From: Mesodorylaimus sp. YZB2_4
Lineage: Eukaryota > Nematoda > Enoplea > Dorylaimida > Dorylaimidae
Direction of reading: 5' to 3'
NCBI GenBank assembly: GCA_030248295.1
Contig: JASANH010000641.1
Span: forward strand, 1-64,000
DNA length: 64,000 nucleotides
The translations under genes were made by a program, and so were the position numbers. Below, one piece after another: positions 34,531 through 46,420 of the stretch (the first letter of the stretch is position 1; each line of letters opens with the position of its first letter). Below the pieces are notes generated by a model that worked only from the letters and a program-made list of their open reading frames with translations, made no database searches and was not told where the DNA came from.

Positions 34531-35327
34531 TCTTTCTATGCACATAGCCGTAACCTTCCAACATAATGTACATACGGTAAGGCTGATCCCGGGGGACGAT
34601 ATATTCTGATACCGTTATGACAAATCGGCATAATCAACTTCTCTCTAGTGTTCGACCGTGCAAGAACTGATAAACGGCTGGTGTGGGCGATGCTACATTC
34701 AGGGGTGGCCTGACAGTATAAAGTGAGCCCTGAACCGTCGCATCGGAAGCTTATTTGACGCACTGCATCGAACTATACTTTCAGCTTAAGATTCTGCGTA
34801 GCTGATTCCGCATCATTGACGTGGGTGCCAGTTTCTAATACTCGTAAAAACTGTAGTTATATGGGTTCAATCGTGATTACTAAGCCAATCTCGTCAGTGC
34901 ATCCACCACGGTTCTAGAGAATAAACACGATAAATTGGGAAAGCCTCCACGCTCTATCATAATGGAAAATAAGACCCAGCGATAGAGCTCTGCTCCCGCC
35001 GCTGTTACGAGGAGGGGATATACTGTACCCTGATCAAGGAGTTCTCTGACGAGGATTTTATACGGAAAGTGACGAAGCAACTAGATAACTACTGTATGTA
35101 CATTAAACTGTTGCATCAAAAAGCGAATGCAAAGACTGTTGCATCAAAAAGATTTGCTGCTGCCAGGGGTCACGCGTCTGCCCACGACAAGTACGCTCAT
35201 TAGGGACCAATGCCCCGCGCCATTCACTCCACATTCATTATATGCCTGGCCAAAAATCAAAATACGATACTCTCCACCAATTGGAGAAATCAGCTAAGAA
35301 GAACAAGTCATACACACCAGCCCCTGT
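34531..35327. other. Upstream flank of copy 7 and dispersed repeats
   Basis: Positions 34,731-34,781 (GTCGCATCGGAAGCTTATTTGA, CATCGAACTATAC) match one half of the MITE at 63,508-63,611. Positions 34,785-34,870 match 32,060-32,140. No gene is seen. Confidence 0.45.
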
Positions 35328-35378
35328 TGCGCACCCAGCGTGAGTGGCAGACGCCTTAACCCGCTTGGCCACGGACCT
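35328..35378 (-). repeat. Head of a Leu/Ser-like SINE
   Basis: On the minus strand it reads GTGGCCAAGCGGGTTAAGGC, a clear tRNA box A, followed by GTCTGCCACTCACGCTGGG. The 3' part is missing. Confidence 0.6.
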
Positions 35379-35504
35379 GGGTGAAAATTATTTCGAATGA
35401 TTCGTGCGTGAAACGTGGCCGCTATTCATTCCCGAAGCGATCACTGTCAGGATTACAAGCTCGAAATTTATCTGGCTTTGCGCATCGAGATCACAGAGGT
35501 CGTG

Positions 35505-36640
35505 GCCTAGCGGGTATGCGTCTGCCGTCTGCCACTCACGCTGGGTGCGCAATTACGGTCCCGTGACGTTTCCCCCCCCCCCCCCACTTGGTAGATTCCG
35601 CCACTGAGACGATTCCCCCCACTGTGTCGTTTCCCCCACCTTGCCTGGGGGGGGGGGGGGGGGGGGAAGGAATCGACTCACTGAGACGTGCGTCATTTCT
35701 CCCACTGTGACGGTTCCCCCACCGAGTCGTTTCCCCCTCTAAAATTTTTCTCCTGATGTGCAGGTACGACTTTGGTTGCATAGGGCAGCACCAGTGTGAT
35801 AGGATGTGTGTGGCAGGACGATAGGTGTAATATGTCGCCGTGTAAAGTTCAATTTCGCTGCTGAAACTCGTGTTGAAGGTACTCAGAGTACAAACTTTTT
35901 GAACTCCTTGCGTACTTCTGGAGGGATACTTGACACGCTGCTAATACAAGTCCATGTTTCAAGTCCAGTTTTTCTCTGCTTATCAAGGTACAGTAGGGTT
36001 CGAATCGCAAATGCGGAATTGCCCAACAATGGAAATCAATGAAAATATACAGATATAAAAGTAAATAGAATAAATATAAACATTTAGGCAGTGGAACTTT
36101 GGTGAATTCACCAGTATGGCAGCTGCAGATTTTGCGAATCAGTTTCGCAACTCCCTAAACATTTTAGGCTCGTCTTTTTTGTCCTTGGACCAGGTCCGCG
36201 GTCCGCGGTCCTAGCAGCAAACGCTCAGCAAACGGTTTAAGTCGCTATTACAACATGGGATATTTGACATCTTTTGGGATAAGTGATGACAATTTCCGCG
36301 TCAGTTAGTACTAGCATAAGTACTTGCTCCTAGACGAACGCTAAAAATTTGAATAGCCGCAGTTTCTCATCACTGATGGTGGGGGAAACGACTCGAGAGG
36401 TGCGAACCGTCACGGTGGAGGTGGAGGTAACGTTGCATGTCTCAGTGAGTCGACTCCCCCCCCCCCCCCCCACCGGGCAAGGTGGGGGGAACGACACAGT
36501 TGGGGAATCGTCTCAGTGAGGGAGTCGACTAAGTCGGGGAACGTCTCACAATCGCAATCACAGAGAAGGGTGCTAGGCCCGCCTGGGTAAAATATGATTG
36601 TCAAATATGTGTTCCTTAGCGCTTGAGTGAGTTGAGAGGG
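35505..36640 (+). repeat. SINE split by a fold-back element
   Basis: The SINE head (GGCCTAGCGGGTATGCG, CACGCTGGGTGCGCA) ends at about 35,555. The matching SINE tail (CCCGCCTGGG, GATTGTCAAATATGTG, TTCCTTAGCGC) resumes after about 36,570. The fold-back element at 35,563-36,549 lies between them. Confidence 0.6.
35563..36549. mobile_element. Fold-back element with TIRs of about 190 bp
   Basis: The left end GTGACGTTTCCCC continues through CACTGAGACGATTCCCCC, CACTGTGTCGTTTCCCCC and GACTCACTGAGACGTGC; the right end is the inverse of the same series. C and G runs lie inside both arms. The interior (35,760-36,370) has no useful frame. A relative with one arm is at 19,316-19,800. Confidence 0.7.
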
Positions 36641-37171
36641 ATTCGTTCAGCGACCTTGTGCCTTCTTCTGCAGCAAGTAATCTCAGGCACAACGAGGGAA
36701 TGCTGTCGAGTGCAGCCATTGAAATTTAACAGGAGCTTAAGAAAAGGGTTTCAAGAGCATGTAATGAGTAAGAAAGCCTGACCGTGACTGCGTAGGCTAT
36801 TCTATAACTGACGTGCTGATTATGTTAGTAGAATATCAATTAGGGACTGATGTCTGCATTTGAAAGCAGTCTTCTGCACAAGTCAAATAAATCTTGGCCG
36901 AGTTATACATCAGCATACTATCTTGCATTCACCCTTCTTCTTCTATTTGTTTCAGGCAGTTATCAAAGGATTTCGCGCTGAAAAATACCGTATTTTAAAC
37001 TTTTGAAAGATGTCTAATTCGAAGTTTTAGCCTTGTCTGCTCTAAGCGGCAGTCGTTCACAAATGACTAGCACAAGGTAAACTAACAAAGCTTCCAAAAA
37101 CACCTGCTGGCTTATCGTTAGAACAGAAGCTATATGAAAATCAAAAGCTCTCCTCAGCAAAAAAGTTCAGC
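36641..37171. other. Upstream of the NERD-helicase gene
   Basis: No repeat or upstream exon is recognised. Positions 37,140-37,171 are part of the stretch similar to 447-480. Confidence 0.35.
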
Positions 37172-40100
37172 ATGTCTTCCTCAAATATTGCCGCTTCCAC
37201 GACGCACAGTCCCAATTCAGTGATATTTTTGGGTGCCTCAAAGAGTATTTAATACTTTTCAAGAACAAGCTCTAAATTATCTGGACACATATTGTGAAGA
37301 TTGGAGAAGTCTGGAGGACCCTAGGAGTTACCTTATTCCACCAATATTTCATTATAAAGATCCGCATATTGGCGATTTAGCTTACGAAGAACACTTCGAT
37401 GAAGTTCCGCAAGAAAAGAAGGGAGAAGATCCAATTATAAAAGCCCGTAGTGCTGACGATACAGAACGAGTAGTTTTTGATGCCATTCATGAGTTAGGCG
37501 AAGAAAAAATCCAAGTACCTTTCATTGCCGTCCATGGTCTCGATTTGGAATTGTCTAAAGTTAAAAACACATTTTCCAAGATTTTCCCAGCAGTGCCATT
37601 AGATATGTTGCTCAAATTCAAGTGCTTTCGTGAATACGATTACATCCTGGTGGGTCCGAAAATTGGACTCGTGATCCTTGAAGTGAAAGGTTCGAAATTT
37701 ACAGGCAAAGATCATTTTGCTCCGGGAAGTCGATCATTGCCGAAAAACTATATGGAAGGTGTAAATCAGTTAAAAACGGCTGAACCATTAGTGCAATTAC
37801 TCAATTTATTAACTGGGATCGTGCAAGCCGATGCAGTGCCACTTCGCAAAGTCATTTTCACCCCCAATCTGAAGTTTGATCGAGTCAATGAGTGGATGGC
37901 GCAGTTATGTGCAGCAGACGCCGAACGAATCTGCAGGGCGACTGATGGCATCGTGCAATGGTTCGAAGAGGATATGGACAATGGCAACGAGCACCTGACT
38001 AAACCTCGTGTGTACACTAAACTTCGCCGATTGCTCGAAACTGAACAACCTATCTCGATGGACCTCTACGAATCGTATGGCTCTATGATGGCTGGTCTGG
38101 CATCGATGGTCGTCTTGAAGGAGGAGCATTTGCCAATCAACATGGACAGACTGAACTTTTGTATGAGCAGTGCTACTTTGAAGGAAAATGTGCGAATTGT
38201 TACACAAGAGGTCGTAAATGCGCCTTCAATAGCGGCTTCGACGACCAAGGGGAAAAAGCCAAGACTTCCGAGTGGAATGGCGGAATATCTGAAACCACAA
38301 CAACCAGTTCTTTTGTACGATAAGATCATATTTCTCACACCAAAACAACGAGCTGCATTGGAAGGTGGTATTCGACAGTACCTGGTTGGGGCTGCGGGTG
38401 TTGGAAAAACAGTGGTTATGCAATCAAAGGCTCTGAGACTCCTTAGTCAACAGTACTCCGTACTCGTGCTGGCACCTCATAATTACACACAAAATTATGA
38501 AAATTTGTTTAGTGGTCATGGTTACCAAAATTTTAAAGTTACAATTTGGGAAAAGGTTACAGTCGGTATGATGTCACTTTTGGAAGAAATGAGGAAAATG
38601 CTGTATGGGAATCCGAATTATGAAAAAGTCAAAGAATTGGTAAATAATGATTGTCATAGGTTGAATGAATTGCTGGATTCAGGTCGTCTCAATCGAGTTC
38701 GATTTATTGATTGCTATATCAGAAAAATGTTGGAAACGAGAAAGGAGTGGTTGCTTCCTAAATTCAAATGGCTGCTGGAATTCGACAGCGTATTCGTTGA
38801 CGATGCTTTCGACGAGCCCGAAGATATTCATTTGTATCGCACGGAATCCTTAAATTTAGGACTAGCCACGATGACATTGGCTAAATACCTGTGCCCCGAG
38901 AAAACTGTGTGGATAGCTGTGGATACTTATATCAGCTACCCTTTCGACCACCCAGAACATTTTACGTACAGATCCACATGGGACCAACTGTTGAGTCACA
39001 ATCAAACGCTTACTCCAACTTACTCCATCTCGGTACTGGACCAAGTCATGCGATGTCCAGAAAGCGTTTATGAAATTGCTTTCAGTCGCGACATCCTCAA
39101 ACGTTTGAAGCTCAGCTCCTCGTTGGGACATAAGGTTCAAGGTCCGCGTCCCACTCTTATCCGGGCCAAGTGTAAAAGTGAAAAAGATGGGCGTGCGTTT
39201 ATTCGGAACAAGCTGAAGGCCCAATTAGATCGTTTAAAAGGGGTCATCAGCCTCGATGATGTCGCTGTTATTATTGGTGGGATATCTCAGCACGCAATAC
39301 GCAATTTCTTGATCCAAAAGTGTCAAGAAGCCTGCATTCCAGTAGTTTATCGGGCGATGAATTTGAAGACATTGGAATGGATCGATCATACTGAAAATAT
39401 ATTTCCTAGTGCTGGTGGGAGTGACAGAAATGGGATTATGAGGATTGCTTATTGGAATCAAGTATCTTCACTAGAGTGGCCTGTCATCATTTATGTCAGT
39501 TGCCAAACTCCTTCTACCAAGCCAATCGACCCGCGCATCCTAGAATATGCGCCCTTCCATCGGTATCGAGCGTGTTCAAGAGGCACGGCCAAATTGATTG
39601 ATATTGGCGTCATTTGTGATGGAATTCAGTACCAGATAGCGAGAGTAAAAAGCGAGCCGCTTCTTTACCCAAGTAAGTCATGCCGTGCCAATAAAAACGA
39701 TTTCTGGTGGTTTTTATAACTGATGATCCTGAAAACCTTGCCAATTTTTTAGATAAAAAATGGTGTTGTCATCAATGCACAAAACAAGGAGCAGTCAAGG
39801 CTCATCGTGAACTGGCGAATATGGCTGGCGGTGTCTCTGCTCTGGTTGAGTTGGCCGAAGAAGCTCGAATAAAAGCACTGTCGACGACATCGACCTGGGA
39901 GAACGCTCGCTTTTCTCCTGTTGTTCTAAAAACATATAAGCACCATTTATGGGTCAAGTCCAGGAGACGTTGTTATACCGCGCACGAGTTCAAAACGCAT
40001 GCAATGGAGTCGAAGGGCTACTTCGAAAGGCAGAGAAAACAATTACAAAATTGGAAAACCGATTTTGATCATCTGTTTATAACCTCTGCGCTGGATGAAA

Positions 40101-40531
40101 CTGTAGAAATCCTGGAGTCATTTAAAACTTGTGGTAAGCTCAAGGTTGCATGGTTATCATTACGAACATATTCTACGATGTCTTCACTGCAGGCGATCTG
40201 GTGGCGCAGACATTGAGCAACTTATCGGACGAGAAAGGTTTGAATTTGCGACTGTCCATAATTACAAGTGTACAAAGTGCTTTGGGTGTCGATTATTCAG
40301 CAAATGGGTCCGAAAAATCGGATACAACCATGACATTAGCTGACACAGTCACTGAAGCTAGCGTATTTGGTAAGTCGTCTGCTGATTTCGCTACTTGATA
40401 GTGATTTGGCTTACTCTTCAGCCTGGCAAGTGGTGAGAAATTTGAGCGTATTGCCAAGAAATCATGCTGAGGATTTGCAAATCACGATTTCTGAATTGTG
40501 CCTTGAGGCATTGGGAGAAGAAACAAAGTGA
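37172..40531 (+). CDS. NERD nuclease - UvrD/SF1-like helicase fusion protein
   Basis: Exons are 37172-39672, 39753-40133, 40193-40369 and 40422-40531, with all introns in phase 1. From 37233 the frame is open for about 1035 residues in total. NERD motifs are EYDYILVGPKIGLVILEVKG (a PD-(D/E)XK-type D...ExK core) near residue 140. Helicase motifs are GAAGVGKT (Walker A, about residue 390), VFVDDAFDE (Walker B), QVMRCPESVYEIA, SSLEWPVIIYV and a YRACSRGTAKLI motif VI-like stretch. The best start, ATG 37172 (MSSSNIAAST), is one base out of frame with the body; the switch lies in or just after TTTTTGGG at about 37,226-37,233. From 37233 itself the first codon is GTG. The protein is likely to bind or cut nucleic acid. 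The family is frequent in bacteria; here it has spliceosomal introns. The C-terminal 220 residues show no domain I know. Confidence 0.85.
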
Positions 40532-41561
40532 TTACAGCAAGTTTTTGAGTCAGATTTCAAGAAAAACAAACATCCGTAGATCTTAGTATCGAAATTCTGA
40601 ATTATGTAATCATTTTGATATCTTTTCAATCACATAGGAAATACTTTGCTGCTACGCTTGCGCCGTGTGTGTGTGAAAATCGTGAGTGATTGGGGAAAAC
40701 GGGACCACTCGGACAAAACCAGCTGCACTCCTGCCTTGCTGCATTCCATATTTTTACGTTCAGCTTTCTTGTTGAGATGTGCTGTACGTATCTTTCTATG
40801 GCTGATACCCAATATTTTTGAGCATGAGCTATACTGTCAGATCAGCAAAGCTCATTCATTTTCAGCTCTGCAAAAAGCGCATCCTGTGGCATCATCATCA
40901 TGCTGTATTTCCAAGGATAACATATGAGTTAGACACGAATTGACAGCTATAAATACTTCCACAGGCGTCTTAAGGGCCTCGGTGTAAGCGAAACATGTCT
41001 GCCTGACTAAATATGGTGATAACATCGGTTGAACTTACAGAAACTGATCCCGACACGGAATCTGGTGCCCTCGCTGTCTTCTGGTTTTGAAGACTCTCTT
41101 GCCGAATGGTTTGATGAAGGCACCAAAACGTGTATAATGTTAGGACCACCGAGTCCAAGCACCGTTTGGTAGGCCTGGTGAGCAGCGATTTTGAAATCAG
41201 GCATAATGATATGAGATTGCCAATCTGACCGTCGATATTTCCCTTTAGAATTGAGCTGCAACCCACGGCACATGCAGGGCCCCCATGTAAGGTCTCCTGC
41301 TGGCATTGCATTGCGTACTGTAACCTCTCACTGCCGTCTTTTCATCTAATTCTAATTTATGGCCAGTTATATCATCTTCTGGTGCTGCAGGCAAGGCATG
41401 GTTGCTGCCCATCAGCCATAGTTTTAGCCGTTTCTTTATGTATACAATATATAGCATCGGCAGGTCCATCGAAATAAACTGGCTATAGCAAACCATTTTA
41501 GTAACAAGCAGCTATTAAAGTACAGTAAATTGAAGACTTACACACACCTAGCGGTGGTTTA
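40532..41561. other. Intergenic; no gene recognised
   Basis: Several short overlapping frames are present on both strands, none with a motif or splice partner. Confidence 0.35.
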
Positions 41562-41633
41562 TCCCGGGTAGTATAGTGGTGAGTATTCCCGCCTGTCACG
41601 CGGGCGACCGGGGTTCGATTCCCCGCCCGGGAG
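41562..41633 (+). tRNA. tRNA-Asp (GTC)
   Basis: It is 72 nt and folds as a full cloverleaf. The acceptor stem TCCCGGG pairs perfectly with CCCGGGA and the discriminator base is G. A box is TAGTATAGTGG, the anticodon loop CTGTCAC gives GTC, and the B box is GGGTTCGATTCC. There is no intron and no encoded CCA. A T-rich stretch (CTTTCTTTT, from 41637) can end Pol III transcription. It is a standard eukaryotic nuclear tRNA and is not broken. Confidence 0.97.
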
Positions 41634-42482
41634 TGCTTTCTTTTACCACTTTTTTATTATGGTTCTCTAATAGAGCTAAGAGCATTGTGTCAGGTCAAAG
41701 AGCCTTTTTGCCGATCATAGCGCAGCTAAGGTTCTCTGGAAGTAGGATCCTGTACCACCCTCGTCATGCGTAACTATGCAGTCTCACGTACTGTACATAG
41801 GCCTACTGTACAGTACTGTACTCGTATGAAACTGTAGCTTCTGCGGGCGGCTCATGTCAGTTGATACGATAGCGACAGAGCAATCAGCGGTGGCGCAGCC
41901 AGGGTTGAGTCTTTAGGAAAGCCAAGCGACCAAGTTTACCTGCACTCACAATGTGTTCCATTTTTAGTTACATCTGAACTTTTGAGCCCGGGGCCATGGC
42001 CTCCCGGGTCCCCCCCCCCTCCGCTGGCTGCGGCACTGATTAGTGATTGTTGGTCGGCTTTTCTGGTGACACCCAGACTCGTCGAAAGAAATGATAACAC
42101 TGAAGTGAGCTTGAGTGGTGGCGCTCTCGCGCAGCAGTTGAGTCAAGTAATGCGCGAGTGATGCGCATTACTTGACTCAACTGCTTACATCAAAACTGCG
42201 CCGCACTCAAATGGCCTCACTAAACATATGCATGTGCGCATGCTGACTGCATCAGCCAAGATATACGGTAACAAACGGTAACCGCCTAAACGGTAACAAA
42301 ACGCCCGCCGAAAAATAAATTTACTCACTCTGAGCCATATTTCTACAGATCGGTCTCCGAAACCACAAAAACCTGAACATCCTGTCCCTCTTCTACAGGA
42401 TAAGGCGGCAGGCCAATGACAGCCATGATTCTAGTCTCATATTCCGGCATAAGTGTAATGGTAACAGTTGAATACAAATTTC
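41634..42482. other. Intergenic with a perfect hairpin
   Basis: C and G runs lie near 42,010. The hairpin at 42,133-42,185 is listed separately. No gene is seen. Confidence 0.4.
42133..42185. repeat. Perfect 23-bp inverted repeat, 7-nt loop
   Basis: AGCAGTTGAGTCAAGTAATG plus CGC is followed by GAGTGAT and then the exact inverse. No mismatch occurs in the stem. It could be a young fold-back event or a transcribed hairpin. Confidence 0.85.
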
Positions 42483-43449
42483 TTATTGCGCACGCGGTTC
42501 CAGTGCATTTATCCAAGTGAAAAACTCGCATTGATTTCCTTTAATGTTCACCTTGAAGTTGAAACTACGGCACCATGCTCGGTGGGTACACGTGTCGAGG
42601 CAGTCGCTCGGCTGATATGTTGGTATGGTTAGAATAGGTGTCTCCGTCACACTTGACTTGGTATGAGTGAGAAATTTTGGGCAGGACCTATGTAGGAATT
42701 TTTAGATTTGATTAGCTGACCTCTGACAAAATATACAAAATTGCGTACTCGTAAATTGGCGAAACGGCAGAAATAAGTTTCTATTATCTTCCTAATCGAC
42801 GAGTCTGCTCACGTCATTTGTCCATAAGCCGAAACAGCACGTTGAGTAGTTGATAACGGCCGGTGGATCAGATGAGCGGCTTCCTATCATCCATGTGCTT
42901 GAAATGCTGATCTTCAAACTAGGATCCGCTTCGTCGTTCCAGTAAGTTATATTAGACAAGACTGGAGGACCTAACGAGCCGGAGACGGTAGTAACATTGT
43001 CGTACATGGCCAGGATAGCTACTCGCCAATCATCAGGATTCACCATTGAAACGCGTGGCTGCAAAGAAATCTTGTCGCGACTGGGAACATGCTTAAGGCA
43101 TCTACAGTACTCCTGCACTATCCAATTACTCGTATGTTTTGGGCCTTTCGAAACCAACGTACCCTCAGGTAGTTTTGAACTGTCTGAATTCTGCCTCCGA
43201 GTGCACGTGAGCAATTGTTGCCCCATAACTTTGGAAAATCTGTGACGAACGAATATAGTTTTGGTTTCCCGCCGTACCATCGCCCAGAAAATAGCATCTT
43301 GGGCTGTAGATAAGTCCAGCCAATGCAGAGCACATTGAATCGAAGTCAGTCCTCGTCGCATAGCATTGATTACCTGCGAAATGAGTGCTGTAATAGGTGC
43401 CAAGTGGAGAAAATAGCAAACAAAGCATGGCTGCATTGAATGGCAGCAA
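42483..43449 (-). CDS. Secreted lectin-like / PAN-like protein (gene model incomplete)
   Basis: Two exons join cleanly in phase 0: 43058-42813 (acceptor TTTGCAG, donor GTGAGC after CCFGLWTND) and 42611-42483 (acceptor ATATCAG, stop TAA). The second encodes PSDCLDTCTHRAWCRSFNF with further cysteines, like a PAN/apple domain. Upstream of 43058 all three frames are open. One, from a signal-like MLPFNAAMLCLLFSP, contains SYGATIAHVHSEAEFRQF, which fits the central C-type-lectin motif, but it meets TGA before a usable donor. The N-terminal exon structure is therefore unresolved; a frameshift, a missed micro-exon or pseudogene status are possible. A single 214-codon frame (43436-42792) reads through but lacks the lectin motif. 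Confidence 0.4.
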
Positions 43450-43701
43450 AGAACTAGCGTAATTATGTGAATTTTAATATCTGTCCCTGCCTACCCGCCT
43501 ACTCATTATTCCTCATATTATTTCTTTGCCCATTCTGGTGAGAGTGGAGTGGGACCCGCAACGTCGTCCCAAATCCTTGGTGCTTTAATCGCATACTGAC
43601 AGGATATTCTTAAGTGCAACTTTTACTTTCGCGGGAAGTCCGGTTTTCTAAACTTAGGGAAGAATAGAGCGCGGTTTCAGCGATACGCATTACAACCTGG
43701 G

Positions 43702-44345
43702 CGGCCGCGGTGGTGCAGTAGTTCGGCATTCGTCTCTCCGTATTGCTTGAGAGCGAGTGGCTGGACTCGTCCCGGGTTCGATCCCTGGCGATGGAGGTCG
43801 GTTTGCGAACCATAAACCCTCTCTTACCTTCCACGCCAGGCCGTGGGTGCAAACTCATCCGGTCCCGTCGAGGTGCTTCGAGTAGAGAGACGGAAGCCAA
43901 CCGAGGAGACAGTCTCAGCTGGCGAGCACCGACAGGGTTCACAGCCCACCCGCCATCGTCCGAGGAAGTCGGTGTCTGGTCCAGGAGAGAAGCTCCTGTA
44001 ACCAGCGCACCCAGGCGGCGGGAGATAGTCGAGACCGAAGTCTCTAAGCAAAAACATTCCGACTGGAGGTAGGCAAGTCTCGCGACTATACCTGCTCTAG
44101 AAACATCAACCGAAGAGGTTGACGTCCCAGCCAGGGGAGCGTATCGATTACTCCCGACCGCCAGGCGTGCTGGTCACACTCCTAGTGGAGACACGCAGAG
44201 CTCCCGTGAGAGATGGTCACCTCACGGCCTCGCTTATCATATCATGACTGCTGGCCGGCTATGGGCAAAACGGGTTGGAAGTCCTGTGGGGGAACAGAAG
44301 AGGCGCGGGGCCCAGCCCACAAAAACTTTTAAAAAAAGCAAAAAC
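43702..44345 (+). repeat. tRNA-derived SINE-like element, long copy
   Basis: The head GCCGCGGTGGTGCAGTAG holds an A-box-like sequence and GGGTTCGATCC at 43774-43784 is a B box, but the fold is not a normal tRNA. The body continues through GACGGAAGCCAACCGAGG and CGAGGAAGTCGGTG to a tail (GACTGCTGGCC, GGGGCCCAGCCCAC, AAAACTTTTAAAAA). The tail also occurs at 47,510-47,590 and, inverted, at 8,210-8,290. Confidence 0.6.
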
Positions 44346-45640
44346 CTATTATAGCCTGGTCTGGAATGGCCTATGAAAAACCTAACTGATGTATCTTACA
44401 ATAAGCTAGGGCCCCATTATCTTGGTGCTGCCCATTTTAGTTGCCTGGACCAGCGGACGAGCAAGGGAACGATCAACCAGAGACCAGAGACCGCGTTCTA
44501 GCTATGACCTCTTTAACGCCCATCCGGTATTGAAGCTAAAGTCATGATTGCAGCGACTTCCGTGTGACATGAGACTTGCTTGTCCCAGACCTACAAGCAG
44601 CAGCTTTATATGTGTGATCTTCTGCGTGGTGCTTGCCAGTGTTGGAGCCCATAGCAGCTGCTTTGGCATTCATTATAGAGTAGACTACAAATCCCACCAG
44701 AAAAATCCAAAATCCGCGAGTCGAAATCATACTCATATGATAGGATTTTGCAAGAGAGATGCCATCCATCTATCAGCCCGTCAGCTCAAAACTTGAAGGA
44801 TGTCTTTTGTAAGTTGCAATCATTATGGTTACATCGCTGGTACAATGGATGGACATTTATTTTTTGTGGAAGCGTTGTCATCAGCGCGTCCCTTTCTGTT
44901 TCGCACCCGAATGTACGCAAGTATACTGAAGCCAAGACTACATAAGGTACACTTGATATCCGACTTACGTCAGCGTCCGTCATGGTAGGACGATAATGGT
45001 CATCACCCTTGGTGTTTCATGAACTATGCCACGTACGTACTTATCAAGAAGCTTAATCAATCATGCGGCATGCGTTCAATAATATGCAGGGGCGCCACTG
45101 TATTGATTCGCCCACACAGGCAAGGTACATGGGACGGAATTTCTGATTATGCGTTCTGCATATGCTGTTTACAGCATATCTAAAATTAGGTGTGTCGCTC
45201 TCGTAGGAACTGCACACTCATGACCTCGGTGAAATAAAAAACCAGAGAACCGTTTTGGACCTCTGCAAAAGACCTAAAAAAGCGTAATGCAAGGAGAATG
45301 TACTTTGCGCTATTTCGAGATTGTGTGGCATCCAGTAAAGCCGGTAGGCTTGGAACAAGAAGCTCTGGGCCAGCAAGATATTCATGAAAAACTGACACCA
45401 AAATTTGAATGAAGTAGACTTACACATTCCGTCGACCTAGCTTAGGAGGAACATTTGTGAAAACCAAAATATGTACTCGTATTCCAAATGTTCAATGTTC
45501 AAAACCCACAATTTAAAACGCCTCCGATGCTACCGTGAATAGGCTTATCCAAACTGCTTCTCAATCAGATACTCCGTCCCATGAAAGCAGTTACGGTCTG
45601 TGAAACTTTTTCTCCGAGTACCGACTGCTCATAGCGTGGG
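44346..45640. other. Intergenic; possible small secreted frame
   Basis: On the minus strand a frame ending at 44542 can start MSMISTRGFWIFLVGFVVYS, which looks like a signal peptide, followed by a short polar tail. No paralogue, promoter or splice support is seen, so it stays hypothetical. A minus frame at 45,186-45,401 (FHEYLAGPELLVPSLP) has protein-like composition but no partner exons. Confidence 0.25.
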
Positions 45641-46420
45641 CCAGTCATCTGTTCCGCAGGGGGTCTGACCGTCGCACCGGGGTCTCACCGCAGCACCCGA
45701 GGCAGCGCTGTAGGCTCCAGACAGGGGCGAGGCTCAACGCTGTCGAGCCGCAATGGATCAGCTTACGCCCACTTCCGGCCTGCTGCAAATTCGTGTCCCG
45801 CCTCAGGAAAATCCCCTGAGCGGCACTTTCGGCCTGGAATTGCCCTGAGCGGCACTTTCGGCCTGGAATTGCCCTGAGCGGCACTTTCGGCCTGGAATCG
45901 CACGCTTACCGCACGTCAGTAGCGAGCGTCACCCCACAGGTAGTTCCTGCGCCTCTACGCAACCAATTTTCTTGCCTAATCAAAATATGCTCAGACTGAA
46001 ATAACAAGGCTTTCGCAAAATCACGTACAGCGTTACAGTAGCTGCATTGCGAGAGTTTTGCGTTGTCCTTCGCCTGACCCTGCTGAGTGGCGCATCAACA
46101 TCGGTCAGTATGTTGCACGAATGCGTTGCATCGTGCCTGTTCGAGAATTCGCACAAGTCCATGGTCGTCTGCACTTGCAGAGGGAACTGGACCAGACGGA
46201 TATGTGTTTGCCTCCGCTTTCGCTTTCGTCGGTCCCATGGCAAGCCGAAGACCTGATGCCTCAACTTTGGGTGGCCCCGCAAACGTAAATGGCACCAATC
46301 CCGCCGAGGAGGCACTTCCAAGCATTCCACACCATCGCAATCGGCCGCTCACCCTTCGCCACCGCCGACATCAACCTCGATACTGACCCAAGCAATTACA
46401 CCATCACGATCAGTAAGTCG
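45641..46420. other. GC-rich segment with overlapping frames and a 29-bp tandem repeat
   Basis: Positions 45,813-45,898 hold about three units of CTGAGCGGCACTTTCGGCCT plus AATTGCC-type sequence (period 29). Open frames on both strands follow (46,047-46,386). The plus frame with WRINIGQYVARMRCIVPV is protein-like and another ends at a consensus donor (46,411), but no coherent gene emerges. It could be a decayed exon or retro-derived sequence. Confidence 0.3.

Noticed and set aside
43702-43800. Second tRNA gene
   Set aside because: A- and B-box-like sequences are present, but the acceptor and anticodon stems do not form, and the sequence continues into a SINE body found at 21.4 kb.
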